From positions 124,001 through 188,000 of the forward strand of contig BLSF01000062.1 in the NCBI GenBank assembly GCA_012862575.1: a DNA stretch of 64,000 bases. Reading direction: 5' to 3'. Source of the DNA: Parietichytrium sp. I65-24A (taxonomy: Eukaryota > Sar > Bigyra > Thraustochytrida > Thraustochytriidae). A program made the position numbers and the translations under genes. Of this stretch, positions 21,501 through 29,041 are shown piece after piece (the stretch's first letter is position 1; every line of letters begins with the position of its first letter). The notes below the pieces were generated by a model that saw only the letters and a list, made by a program, of their open reading frames with translations, made no database searches and was not told the origin of the DNA.

Positions 21501-24362
21501 ATGGACGAAGGAGAGGACTCTGAAGACATTGGCGACCCGGTGATCGTCCATCAAACGGGAGGACCACAAAATACAGGCCCACCACAGATCTCCACTACTG
21601 TGCAAGGAGAGCCTCGAGTAGGAAATTCTGCGCCACGATCCCCTGGTGGCCAACAAGGAGGCGGAGGCAATCTGTCTTTAGAAGATGAAATGGCGGCTTT
21701 GGGCTGGGAGAATGCTGAGCGAATTCTGACGGAGCTGGATTTTGGAGATCGCAAGCCGGAGCGGATCGTGAACTGTAGTGAAGTCAATGGGCTGGAGGCA
21801 AACCCCGGAGTGTGTTTGCTCTGCGAGAATGCGCTGTACTTTGCCACAAACTACAAAGTTGGCGAAAACGGCGCCGTGGAAGAGATTTTAGACACTGCCT
21901 CCAACGGAAGCAGGGCGGCCTATAGCGCTGCAAGTGTCGACGGTTATTTGCGGATTTTTCCTAGGCTGATTACTGACCGGAACCCATCGACTCCGAGGGC
22001 GCTGCAATCCGACAACCTTTCTTCGAAGACTTATGGGGTCATTGGAGTTTCCCACAGCTTTCGAAGGCTCAAATATGATGTGCTGAGTGAGGTCTACCGC
22101 AGGCGATATATGTTTTCTGAGGTTGGTCTAGAGTTGTTCGCTGTTGATGGCGTCAACTTGCTGCTGGTGTTTGATTCGCCGAGCGACCGTGACTGGGTCT
22201 TTACCAGGATTCTTTCCAAGGAACTGCCAAGCTTGCTCATCTCCAAGTCCGGGGAAATGCAGGGTCTTGCGAGGTCGTCTCTATCAGATCCCGATAGTAC
22301 GCCGCTGGGTGCGCTTATGGCTCCATGGCGTCGATTCCGAGCTTCAGTGACCAAAAAGTGGCGAGATGGTGAGATTTCCAACTTTGCGTACTTGGTGTAC
22401 CTGAATACTCTTGCTGGCCGAACTCACAATGACTTGACGCAGTACCCGGTCTTCCCATGGGTGCTCCAGCAATTCACGGAAGGCGAAATTGATTTAGACG
22501 ACCCCGCTTCATATCGGGACCTTTCCAAGCCGATGGGCGCTTTAAACGATGAACGGGCCAAGCAGTTTGCCGAGCGCTATGCCTCCTTGGCCTCGGTTGC
22601 CGAGGAAACCCAGATCAAGCCGTTCCACTACGGAACACACTACTCTTGCTCTGCTTATGTACTTCAATTTCTTATCCGGCTCGAGCCGTTCACTCACATG
22701 GCCTTGGAATTGCAAGGTGGTCAATTCGACCGGCCTGACCGACTGTTCAACTCGTTTGTGGGAAGCTGGAGGAGCGTTTCTGGAGAGGATTTCAACGCAC
22801 AGGATGTTCGTGAGCTGATTCCCGAGTTTTTCTATCTCCCAGAATTCCTCGTGAATCTCAACAAAATAGACTTTGGTACAACTCAGCGAGGCAAGCGAGT
22901 GGATGACGTCGAACTACCCAAGTGGAGCGAGAATGACCCATACCGCTTTGTGCGCATACACCGTCGTGCCTTGGAGTCCAAGCATGTTTCTGAACACTTG
23001 CATGAATGGATTGATCTTATTTTCGGCTACAAGCAGCGGGGCAGAGCCGCGATAGAGGCTCAGAATGTTTTCCATCCATTGACCTACGAAGGAGAGGTGA
23101 ATCCCGATGAAATCGAAGACCCTGTTGTGAAAAAGGCAACGCTAGCTCAGATTCATAACTTTGGGCAAACTCCGCGTAAGCTGTTTTCCAAGCCGCACCC
23201 GAAGCGCGTTGTGCCTCATATATCGAGCCACGAGCCCATTACGAATGCTGATCCAGCGGCGATTCAGTGGCACTCAAAGTTGGCGCCTCCCCTGGTTGTG
23301 CCGGGCACACAGGGTCGCCTTTCCTCCACAGGAAGTACCTCTGTTCCACAGTCGTTGCCAGGACGTGTTGCAATGGCTCGTGTGGAGAACCTTGCTGTCC
23401 GCATGGTGGGCTCCCAGCTCGCTGGTAAGGTGAATGATTTGGTGTTTACAGGGGCTGATAAGGTCATTGGCGCGCAGGGAAATTCTGCACTGGTATACCC
23501 CAGTTGTTCATACTATTTGAGCTGGGGCGGAGAGAATGGTTCCCTCAGGTTGCACTCGATTGGCACCTCGCCGCTGAACTACTCAAGCACCACCGAAAAG
23601 GTTGTGGCAGAATTCGAGAGTCTACACAACGGCCCAATAACCACTTGCGCAGTCACCGCGGACGGAAAACAAATTTGGACTGGCGGGGCCGATGCGTTGG
23701 TGGGCGTTTGGCGGCTGCGGAAGCAAAAGAATAAAACTACTTGGACGCTTGACCAGATCGAGTACCTCACTTCTCACAAGGCCAAGGTGACTTGTCTTGC
23801 AACGTGCCTCGGACAGAGCATTGCGCTAAGTGGCTCGAAAGATGGTGCAGTTGTTGTGTGGGATTTGGACAAGAAGCGATTCGTTCGGCAGCTTGAGAAA
23901 GATTTTGGTCCAGTATCTTGCGTTTCCATTAATGAAAATACGGGATCTTTGCTGGTGCTTGCCGGGCTGGAGCTCTCTCTGTGGCATGTGAATGGCCGGC
24001 TGGTGTCATCTGTGTGCATCAATCCAATTATGTGCGACATTCGGCTTGATCAACCCAAGTGCGCGATCATAACGAATTGCGACGATTATCAGGATGGCAT
24101 TGTGGCCGTAACAGGTCACAGTGGCGGAGCCATTGCGCTTTGGGATTTGCCCGAAGCCGAAGGCAAACGGCCGATGGAGCTGCGAGCTGTCCTGAAATTG
24201 GAGTGTGGCCAGGCGGTAACTTGCTTAGCTCTGGATCAAGCCCAACGCCGTCTTGTTTGCGGAGACGCCCGCGGCAGCACCTCTGCGTGGGCGAGCGTTG
24301 ATGTCTTTGCGCCGCAAGTGAAGTCCATCGATGCGCAAAGCCAGGTGCTTCCGCGCAAATAG
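12513..24362 (+). CDS. Giant BEACH-domain protein (neurobeachin/SPIRRIG/LvsA/ALFY class)
   Basis: One uninterrupted frame encodes 3949 residues. A Ser/Pro-rich N-terminus and an acidic Glu run (about 280-300) precede a long helical armadillo-like region. A concanavalin-like domain lies at about 1160-1410 (GGYTISMWVWLG, then RWHHIMLVH). More helical repeats and a disordered acidic Ser-rich linker (about 2770-3040) follow. A PH-BEACH domain (about 3060-3240, with GVCLLCENALYFATNYK) leads into the BEACH domain (about 3260-3560, with FAYLVYLNTLAGR, YPVFPWVL and FHYGTHYS). WD40 repeats end the protein (about 3630-3940). BEACH proteins act in vesicle traffic, lysosome-related organelles and selective autophagy. 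No FYVE finger follows the WD40 repeats, which argues for the SPIRRIG/LvsA type rather than ALFY. The frame opens with TTG at 12483; the first ATG is used. An AATAAA lies 38 bp after the stop. Confidence 0.93.
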   Translation: MRSFFSRILHKPTPANASDVNGQQNAPPPVPPGRLPQQPSETSSQTAAGSVASAGVATDSVDTTLESQTGRDATFTQRASSFFSRRNNRSPGNQTGSSATSGESGTKLRKRRYNSMRRWPSSMVAYSAEDGEISKEHVERLIVLAEDLLPGLLVEELRAAGNSLKVVVDILGGRICIEQGGSNLVRLVGASNDTRPGLSFQTLDILEQIVCAMEDGPDACAAVGLPAQLIRCLALYRRVPLHHIASASRSEQFRKASLASEYSIDDERLVDEELTASESEEEEEEEDNDAMEEEEDHSPGDGSESADAHSHGGRRTKRVRLSDAVFSRVNATLCHLLDHVAVSLSLMREPENGLAALFRITQMSKGDRSVLDVFEAMTHSKVLPVVLEYIREKGLLNDLIQTLSGTLDHADPTPFLALVSSTTKLLLASCRTSQVLLDDFRDCGGYVMLYCALLKMSSSAELLCADLRQLVYLGKGYDAAELDAENLGVVHSIYLARNECAFAVVSALLCHLQLSSCEHDEQAGKLLKERHAFAWKLFAPHNQRQQSASQKMLDTYEVNGSHLEVLRLPLLHCVLTVFSSNPVNFGILENKFGVMSALLVSLGAAKSVHDEYLFMVIKLLELISMGMDYRPKPLLETVCKKTLPTLFHNWPETGERQNLNSGSAATVSESDRRPNDSAPIFITQVVYKTLIKMVHSDDEYQILLHNAGIFEDALIPALEKAVEQAGQTWELPGDSFLSVLCLLLQDLLENCPTNEETFRKLQGHKSLYKLVCFEPKPVLGVLLQLSRGDSRYLSQDISALFELLQTLHRQRDLEVNILDTILGMMQRNHNVKDLLRKCGGFECLLAILLSLEASFGPDSERASQVMCVQVMEKVFQVLTVSMTGNHIANRSYLKEEIRYESISSTCQLIGIFGSARDDRLVDMVLDCITEAVVLRSFQRHSSSVSVLSQTEDEVNSAAAASSAAEATREESSDLAGCRIRNIDPLQILTIRISLLSEKGLRRLLNRLTKMVQGDKDGPANCEIISNTLIPKLLMEELFDSVLCDSGSKMHDTAIQLFGALSRHHSTTRSIQQLFEITFRAYRSQNNENMRAMLRLLNESASTGTDDAFLCPYVEMAGPSDMFLLGDRHGAEGHGAANAKGKEPRKLYNRLSQMSIVDANAAGNIHIAGLGKRNWPPSGGYTISMWVWLGKDVGEEILLTSIRNLDGQQLLRVTLEPDNTLHCRTCAGSDASSASAFPAMPTSQSIAAAFQKLSFDARGTGKSNASVLKDMSAAAMTAAMAAAEASATLSSVLQKGKAGQDSEVRERIVRTLAPSEVKFGNLEIFPGRWHHIMLVHRAQANISSLLDKSLNGKLTLYLDGAEVSTKKFPYPNTMPLGGLKTSVFVGMDPIATVTRRPNQSVRFWRLGPIQLLDLPKGLHVARSLAMLGVTYTGTLSRTSATLKDARAFTTMLLEKLFSYEKNKPEEERIPVEKHLARLGLPNKCWKELLQANNTFLNEKGPVDLENVVFCFFAGCRTTLEGFPSIDTKSLVSKNIKEIDVPRTVLVNLATNAAQGTGQQPVLAILGGGSFAVTPLPLSESIRSIGGVTVILRLLELSQEPDFAITVLELLKNVLYGHEYNRFFFRQSNGHRILAWLLFGITRKSAEVFTPPVFEAMLHLAVLGTGRTALVVDTEMLHQLILNHQVWRGAEVANVERWNFVIIILQWLSNLVDQDNYNVELNLDALHRLNIIDWVLEIMLALAVDTPSAHNVVSDVFAAALQFLHNLNKLKLVRRSLFEMFKHILVSLPMLTPDADGNLDYSFSGDTVTERDAHGDPSMHSPRSVGSAPGFDNEPERSNLDSIRPASADAKVANQNELQESKMSTSKQPPALILPPVIPKVDDTQGSVETPRRASRRRTVTDMMMDKTGKWTEMRRGTTHGRSEELVSEQGANILKKVRCMLLELLLELPDSATEEDDKFRHRKRTYTEYSDILSVQWFSAILTRTVDSDTYLLAMRLLFEMLYESPEFARHFVSSGGFAMVASSASQNEELPTILLILLALLCGIPPSFFGSTVRLSGYKAGTERPSKASGEDLPRPPQLTRVASMEGSISTFVSPEVKRRLLSRKSTVDSTSGIIEEESSSLVKKFEALCGKMQVLAPPSWYLEVYTCIFALAGSTFQQNEFWTNETATCLCLDLIRAVKMCAGAFPDFHWLFSGAKSLEVSTEIMFTEAALAKESEASSSQKSSGGDFGVFAGSLSQAMLDVYVDLLCNSLAEERPGLEGVGSGSSQSLGGSSSGLSAGRDSPKSRQVKAQRATRPVKDPRRLLEQMMHSFPPTAIAEHALWFQSALVQALLPALSLILDDKTWEARESSGSKMRLPYNAEPGKIVSVVCFITGRASFGWVPQTEHTVLELIVQAYRAIPLPEYRNRFMRCIRGLVLWSLSTSLDNLITDEIVQFLRAVLRNLDVLQVHIFFSSLVSAPRTNAAEAQKEPYISSGMIPLPLRAHFDLFDETAIFAICAVYLLLRLHNETDTNEIKEAATDLIYAVLHAKRNVLAYDPTFSSLIDMLEVDAQSRIVGRSTQLSKWSQDHFLGLESESWLNRMWAYVQRIELFGSQVQCGLLNLKGMRDLPDFDGGVVKRCLLIREVELMQKNQNNAIEPYVASQKNAINRLEGESDTLLVSLQKEAVDRHRRWQRVGLEHLLRGKKCWTQQGENFLSGVYKGFFVDANPDEANNIDGDMEVHWKLDLSEAKDRMRRRVCVDLDFVDTFRKVKDQPNEEQFVARALSPRDGGNGEEASDAIEDEMNLVLRSIRAPTRHDQSGRMRSLTEVEDGGLTMYNLEDDNDNGEASASERSLVARSPPRKNRASIHRKVKSMHIPTSMIFEGDEDVASDALTRDDSAISAYEANPSPLPDPVRPDLNNSSSTSSDLFSQDDFDITGDFQPSALGNAYGSFVVKSSKTTEAEQNASAAALVDIESTAIAEDDGITDDEKGSQLFKDGRSSSNDTSESGVPGMVSMDEGEDSEDIGDPVIVHQTGGPQNTGPPQISTTVQGEPRVGNSAPRSPGGQQGGGGNLSLEDEMAALGWENAERILTELDFGDRKPERIVNCSEVNGLEANPGVCLLCENALYFATNYKVGENGAVEEILDTASNGSRAAYSAASVDGYLRIFPRLITDRNPSTPRALQSDNLSSKTYGVIGVSHSFRRLKYDVLSEVYRRRYMFSEVGLELFAVDGVNLLLVFDSPSDRDWVFTRILSKELPSLLISKSGEMQGLARSSLSDPDSTPLGALMAPWRRFRASVTKKWRDGEISNFAYLVYLNTLAGRTHNDLTQYPVFPWVLQQFTEGEIDLDDPASYRDLSKPMGALNDERAKQFAERYASLASVAEETQIKPFHYGTHYSCSAYVLQFLIRLEPFTHMALELQGGQFDRPDRLFNSFVGSWRSVSGEDFNAQDVRELIPEFFYLPEFLVNLNKIDFGTTQRGKRVDDVELPKWSENDPYRFVRIHRRALESKHVSEHLHEWIDLIFGYKQRGRAAIEAQNVFHPLTYEGEVNPDEIEDPVVKKATLAQIHNFGQTPRKLFSKPHPKRVVPHISSHEPITNADPAAIQWHSKLAPPLVVPGTQGRLSSTGSTSVPQSLPGRVAMARVENLAVRMVGSQLAGKVNDLVFTGADKVIGAQGNSALVYPSCSYYLSWGGENGSLRLHSIGTSPLNYSSTTEKVVAEFESLHNGPITTCAVTADGKQIWTGGADALVGVWRLRKQKNKTTWTLDQIEYLTSHKAKVTCLATCLGQSIALSGSKDGAVVVWDLDKKRFVRQLEKDFGPVSCVSINENTGSLLVLAGLELSLWHVNGRLVSSVCINPIMCDIRLDQPKCAIITNCDDYQDGIVAVTGHSGGAIALWDLPEAEGKRPMELRAVLKLECGQAVTCLALDQAQRRLVCGDARGSTSAWASVDVFAPQVKSIDAQSQVLPRK

Positions 24363-24537
24363 TTTCCAACGCGTATTGTTGTATAAAATTGTTTTTTTAA
24401 ATAAAATGTAACTGTTGCTTGCTTTTGCAAAACTTCAATCAAACCAAAGTCTTTTTTAAACCATCATCATTGAATCAACTGCTGGCTAACAGTGAGTCAC
24501 GGGACCGTAACATCACGAAGAAAATCCTTCTTTTCGT

Positions 24538-25056
24538 CTAACTCTCCCCGCGCTCGCGCAGAATGGACTCGAACATATCGATGATGTGTTTCATTTTCTT
24601 CTGCATCAAGTCTTCATCCTGGGATTCCTTGTAGTGCAAGGCTGTCAAAACAAGTAAAGGCATCTTTGCGTTTGGTACGCGCTGCAACAGCTGCCGGCCA
24701 AGCACACGAGCCCACATATCCTCCCGGTCTCCAAGCAAGATCTCGACATTGTAAATTTTTCCCTGTGCGTCTCGTGAGCAATCTATAACAGTGCCGATCT
24801 TCCCTATATCGGAGACATACAACACCCATCGGTCAGTGTATTCTGACAAGATCATTTCTAGGCCCGCCTTTGCATTCAAAGCGTTTTTCAAACGTTACAA
24901 CGTTAGATTGAGGGACTCTGCCAGGCACATATCCTCAAGCAAACCTGCATCACGTACCTCATTCCTGCACGTCAAGCTCGGAAACCCGCCCAACAAAGCT
25001 GGACTTTGCAAAGTGCTGGACGTATCCGCAGGCATTCCAACCATGCTGTTGTCCAT
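24538..25056 (-). CDS. PSMG3: Proteasome assembly chaperone 3 (PAC3/PSMG3-like), two exons
   Basis: The product is 142 residues if spliced: exon 1 at 24958-25056 (33 codons) and exon 2 at 24538-24867. Exon 2 reads YTDRWVLYVSDIGKIGTVID, then VEILLGDREDMWARVLGRQL and PLLVLTALHYKE, the beta-sandwich and helices of PAC3. PAC3 helps assemble the 20S proteasome alpha ring together with PAC4. Exon 2 alone has no ATG near its beginning; joining exon 1 adds the N-terminal strand (GGFPSLTCRNE), matching human PSMG3 (GVPTQVVCT region). The donor is GAG/GTACGT, the acceptor GCAAAG/GCG, the join is in phase 0, and a CTAAC branch site lies about 35 nt before the acceptor. The gene is convergent with the BEACH gene, with 175 bp between the stops. 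Confidence 0.83.
24868..24957 (-). other. Intron of the PAC3 gene (90 nt)
   Basis: GTACGT donor and AAAG acceptor on the minus strand with a CTAAC branch-like site. Splicing keeps phase 0 and restores the expected PAC3 N-terminus. Confidence 0.75.
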
Positions 25057-25369
25057 TTTCCCCAATTCTTTTAAATCTTCCGATCCCTCAAACCGCAATT
25101 AGCTATCACTCTCCGCCGACACCTTCTTTGCAGCGGCCTCTTCCTGCCTTCGCTTCTCTCGTATTGGCTCCAGGTTTTTCTGGTCGTTCTTATACACCCA
25201 CCTGCTCGTCATCAAAACAAACCAGCGCACAGTCAGCTCCTCCTGTCATTCTCATTCTCATTCTCTCTGCAGCCTGCGAGCCACTTCACTTGGCACTTAC
25301 AAACCAAAGCACAAAGCCGCTGGAAACCCTAGAATGAGCAAGTCTGCGCTCCTCTTGCGCAGCATTCCT

Positions 25370-25411
25370 ATCTTTGATCTTTGATCTTTGATCTTTGATT
25401 TTTGATCTTTG
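25370..25411. repeat. Tandem heptamer ATCTTTG, 6 copies
   Basis: Six head-to-tail copies, one with a C-to-T change. The 7 bp period is shared with arrays at 7381, 42881 and 46966, although the unit differs. Confidence 0.88.
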
Positions 25412-25761
25412 TCGCCCAAAGAAACCTTCGCACAGCTAACTAGCTTCGCTTGTTCCCAATGTTCATCGAAGTGAAGACTGTGTTCACTGAACTAGGTGTA
25501 CTCGAGTACACTTTAGCGCATGCAGCGTAGGAGTGCGATGTAGAGCAAGTTATGCAGAGATAAGTTATTTGCATGCAGATAGATAAGATGAGATGCCATT
25601 GTGTAGAGAATGTAGAGTCAAGAAGAGTCAAGAGGAGAGGAAATGGAACGAAATCGAACAAAAACGAAGCACGGGTCCCACTCCCACTCCCGCTTCACTT
25701 TTAATTTATAAGTCTTGCTGGAGTGCTTATTCACTCGTATGGTGTCTGCGAGGACACTCTG

Positions 25762-25770
25762 TTGTACGCG
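25762..25770 (+). promoter_or_regulatory. GTACGCG motif upstream of RPAP2
   Basis: TTGTACGCG lies 261 bp before the RPAP2 ATG on the coding strand. It belongs to a recurrent upstream motif; a promoter role is inferred from recurrence. Confidence 0.25.
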
Positions 25771-26030
25771 GTAGAGGTTGGAAGAGTTGTACATGCGTGT
25801 ATAGATAGACAGACAGATAAATAGATAGACATACGAAGCAAACAAACAAACAAACAAACATACAAACAGAGCGCCAGTGCTGTGGTCGAGGGTTTGAAAG
25901 AGATAGGCGAAGAGTTGAAAGGGGAAGAGCAGAAGAGCAGGAGAAGTTGAATTAGCGGGTACATCAGCGGGGTCTTGGATCGTGTGTGTGGTTGTAGTGA
26001 TTCTTCACAGAGAGCGAGTGTTGTGCGAAG

Positions 26031-27581
26031 ATGCCGACCTCTGAGGAAGTCCGCCAGGCTCAAGAGAGTCTGAAAAGGCACAAAGCGTTGTTCAGGCTGC
26101 AGCAAGCGCTGGTCGGCGATGGCCTGAGCGTGGAGACCGTTCGGACATGTGCGCGGCGAATGCAGCCGTTTCATCTCGATGAAGTAGCCGAAGAGCGCAT
26201 GCTCCGGGGAAGGTGCGGGTACTTGATGTGCCAAAGAGCAGTGCAAGTGCGTGAGGGCAGCAGCAGGGTTTTCGTAGATGGGAGCAAAGGCAGGATGCTG
26301 GACGCTGCTGCGGTGAGAAGGTTTTGCTGCCTGGACTGCTTTGATCGAATGGAAATGGTGAAAATTCAACTGCCCGTGGGAAAGCGGAGCCCGCCTCTTG
26401 AGCTTCCTGTGGTACCTTGGGCTGCAAAGCAAGCAGATAAGGAGGACCAAAGCCAGCAAGAGGAGCGCACGAAAGCTAATGCAGAGCCGGGGCAGCCTTC
26501 TGACGGCGGGGAGACAGGATTCGGATCAGGGATCGAGGTGGTGGAACATCCTCATCCGGCGCCAGTGGAGCACGATTTTCCTGCCCCGGGCTCACGGGTG
26601 TCGCCGTACCTTGTAGAGGGTTATCGACAGTCTGGATCAGACGGCAAAGACGAGCGTGAGAAGATTGTGGCGCGAATCAAGGAGCGCAAAGGTTCGAGCA
26701 ACAGTATGCCAACATCCCAAGATAAAGCAATTGCAGATCAAATCACCGCTCAACTTCGGGAGCTCGGGCTAGATGATGCGGTAGACGCTGAACAGGTTGC
26801 CACGTCCACTTCACAAAAGCGTACAGATGGACTACATAGTGTGAAGGCTCATGAGGTCGACAAAGAGCTAAACCCCGTTGATGAAGTGGGTTCGCCTGTG
26901 TCCACGGAGCGCTCGCTAGACTCCAATTCGATCGCGCAAGATTTGGACGATGCGGAAGATGCATTTGACTTTGAGATCCCAGACCACTTGGAAGCAGATC
27001 AAGGTGATTACAAAGGCGATGATGCTGGGGCTTTTCTGGACCTGGAAGAGATGCGGCGCGAAATCGAAGATCTCAAAGCCAACTTTGTTCTCTCCCCTCT
27101 GATGAAGCTCTGCACCGCATTTAGTCAGTGGAAGGAGTCCAATCCATACTTTGTAGAGGGCTCTGAGGAGCAGAAACAGGAGGAGGAGGAGGAGCTCTTC
27201 GACTCTGTGACTGCGAGTCGATTTCAAGTTACGACATCCATGCTTTCGAAGGGTTCTTCAGCGGTAATTCAAGGTATTGGCCAGAGCTGCTTGAGTAAGG
27301 CACAGGCTGTAGATTTGCTCACCGAGGTGGCCAAGAAATTTAGTTTTGACCGAGCGACGCCGTCTCTCTCGGCCTCGGAGTGGCAGATTGTGGCCGCGAT
27401 CCTGCTCTCCGCAATCGTCTCGAAAAGGTCCGAGGAGGGCTCGATTCTTCCTGATTATTCTCGCTCGGAAATGGAAGAGTTGCAGGATAAGCTCAAGCGC
27501 TACGTAACCGAGCATCCGCGGAGCAAACTCGACGGCCAGGAGGTCAAGAGTATTCTTTCGCTCGCCTCTGCAATGTTGTAA
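26031..27581 (+). CDS. RPAP2: RNA polymerase II CTD phosphatase / RPAP2-Rtr1 family protein
   Basis: This 516-residue protein has the Rtr1/RPAP2 domain at its N-terminus. Its zinc ligands fit C62 and C67 in GRCGYLMCQRA, and C99 and C103 in RFCCLDCFDRMEM, spaced as in the family (C-x4-C and C-x3-C). A helical lead (residues 1-50) and the RMLRGRCGY approach also match. Family members dephosphorylate Ser5 of the RNA polymerase II C-terminal repeat and help import the polymerase. The middle (about 120-330) is charged and looks disordered. The C-terminal 180 residues are helical, with acidic EEEEE near residue 385, and have no recognised domain. The start is the first ATG of a long frame after a TTGTACGCG and a GA-rich leader. 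Confidence 0.88.
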   Translation: MPTSEEVRQAQESLKRHKALFRLQQALVGDGLSVETVRTCARRMQPFHLDEVAEERMLRGRCGYLMCQRAVQVREGSSRVFVDGSKGRMLDAAAVRRFCCLDCFDRMEMVKIQLPVGKRSPPLELPVVPWAAKQADKEDQSQQEERTKANAEPGQPSDGGETGFGSGIEVVEHPHPAPVEHDFPAPGSRVSPYLVEGYRQSGSDGKDEREKIVARIKERKGSSNSMPTSQDKAIADQITAQLRELGLDDAVDAEQVATSTSQKRTDGLHSVKAHEVDKELNPVDEVGSPVSTERSLDSNSIAQDLDDAEDAFDFEIPDHLEADQGDYKGDDAGAFLDLEEMRREIEDLKANFVLSPLMKLCTAFSQWKESNPYFVEGSEEQKQEEEEELFDSVTASRFQVTTSMLSKGSSAVIQGIGQSCLSKAQAVDLLTEVAKKFSFDRATPSLSASEWQIVAAILLSAIVSKRSEEGSILPDYSRSEMEELQDKLKRYVTEHPRSKLDGQEVKSILSLASAML

Positions 27582-29041
27582 ATTATCTTATTATCTGTTC
27601 TGCCTTGCAATCCCATCTGCAATGCCGTGGCTTCTCCCGCAATTAGATTAAAAAGAACAGAACAGAACAAAACAAGACAAAACGTTTTAGATAAAAATTT
27701 GCGATTCTTGCAGTGAACATTGTAAATCATTTCCGTTTCTGCACTTCCAAGTTCAACTTGAGTAGTACTGCACCGGTCAGTACTAACCTCACAGTTCCGA
27801 CTGGCAACGAATCCGTTCACTCCGACGGCAGAATGAGTGCCAGTCGCATCCATCCACGTTCATTGTTGCACTTCACTCAAAGAAACAAAACCTCACAGTC
27901 GCCACTACTCGATCACATTGGTATGAGCGAAGCTCGAGACTCTGTGCGCCATCTCAACGTCCGCGTTCTCTTCCTTTGATCGAAGCCGCTCTCTTTGCGT
28001 GCCAGTCTCACCCAACATCCGGTCGATGCTCATTGTCGGTTCCAAACAAAGCTCGTCACTTTTCCAAACCACCTAACACACCTAACCTGCTTTGCACGTA
28101 ATTCTCAGCAGCACTCATTACTGCTCGCTGTAGCGCAGCTCAGCTGACGGATGCGCTTCTTCGCGCAAGAGTTGGCATCGCCGCAGTCCTACTGGCCTCG
28201 TCAGCGCACACAGTAGGGTAGAGTACACACCCAGCCGGAGCAGAGTGACACGATGTTTCATTTCACAGTCAACACTTTCCAACGAATGAATCAATGAAAT
28301 CAATGGATTCAATGAATAGATCAATCGACTCATGTGAGAAGACTGAGCGATGATCAATGGATGGATCGATCGATAACCTATCGTTTTGACGCGCAGTTCG
28401 AGGATCGAGAATGCGCAAGCTGGACTTGGCGCGTGGTTCGAAAGTTTCGAAAGGAGCAGTAAACAAGCAGTTTGAACAGCGAAGGAGAACGCAGTAACTC
28501 GTGCTGTACTCAGTTCTCATAGTCAGTACGCACTCCCGACGGTCGACGATGCGATACGATACGATACCATACGATACAAGACGACGCGATGCTCGCATGT
28601 CAGTCAGTACGTGCCAGTGTGATGGAGTTTGACCGGGCTTTGATGTTTTCTTGTTTAACAGTAAATTGGCGTTTAGTGATGTTTAGTGCTCTTTTTACAA
28701 CCAAGTCGTCGAGTAAGCTAACGAAAAAGTGACCCGAGATAAGCACTTTTTCCTACTCACTGGCGTGTCTTACACACTCTCAGTCTCAGTCTCAGTTGTC
28801 TCAGTCTGCGACAGTACGGACCGGCACTCGCAGGTCGCGTAGGCTCAGTCTCAAGCTCAGGCTCAGGCTGGCGATAGTGATAGTGCACTTTGTCTCGGGC
28901 AGTCAGTCCCGCTTCCGACACTGGCCCCACGCCTGCGCGAAAGCGAAATCAGTCCTCAGCAGTGGCGCCGGGGAAGTGAAATCCCGCCGAGAAGTGGAGC
29001 GCCACTGATTCCCAGGTGTGGACTGCGGGGTACGAGCTTTC
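27582..29041. other. Intergenic region without visible gene
   Basis: A 1.46 kb spacer between two plus-strand genes. It contains CAGTCTCAGT-type short repeats (about 28780-28870), ATCGATC-rich sequence (about 28260-28380) and an ACGATACGATACGATA-type short repeat (about 28545-28580). Open frames here begin with non-ATG codons or have repetitive composition. Confidence 0.5.

Larger units (their letters stand above)
25057..26030. other. Divergent intergenic region (PAC3 / RPAP2)
   Basis: This holds CT-rich sequence near the PAC3 start (GA on its coding strand), an ATCTTTG heptamer array (25370-25411), a TTGTACGCG motif (25762-25770), and an AAAC tetramer run (about 25845-25866). No further gene is seen. 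Confidence 0.5.
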
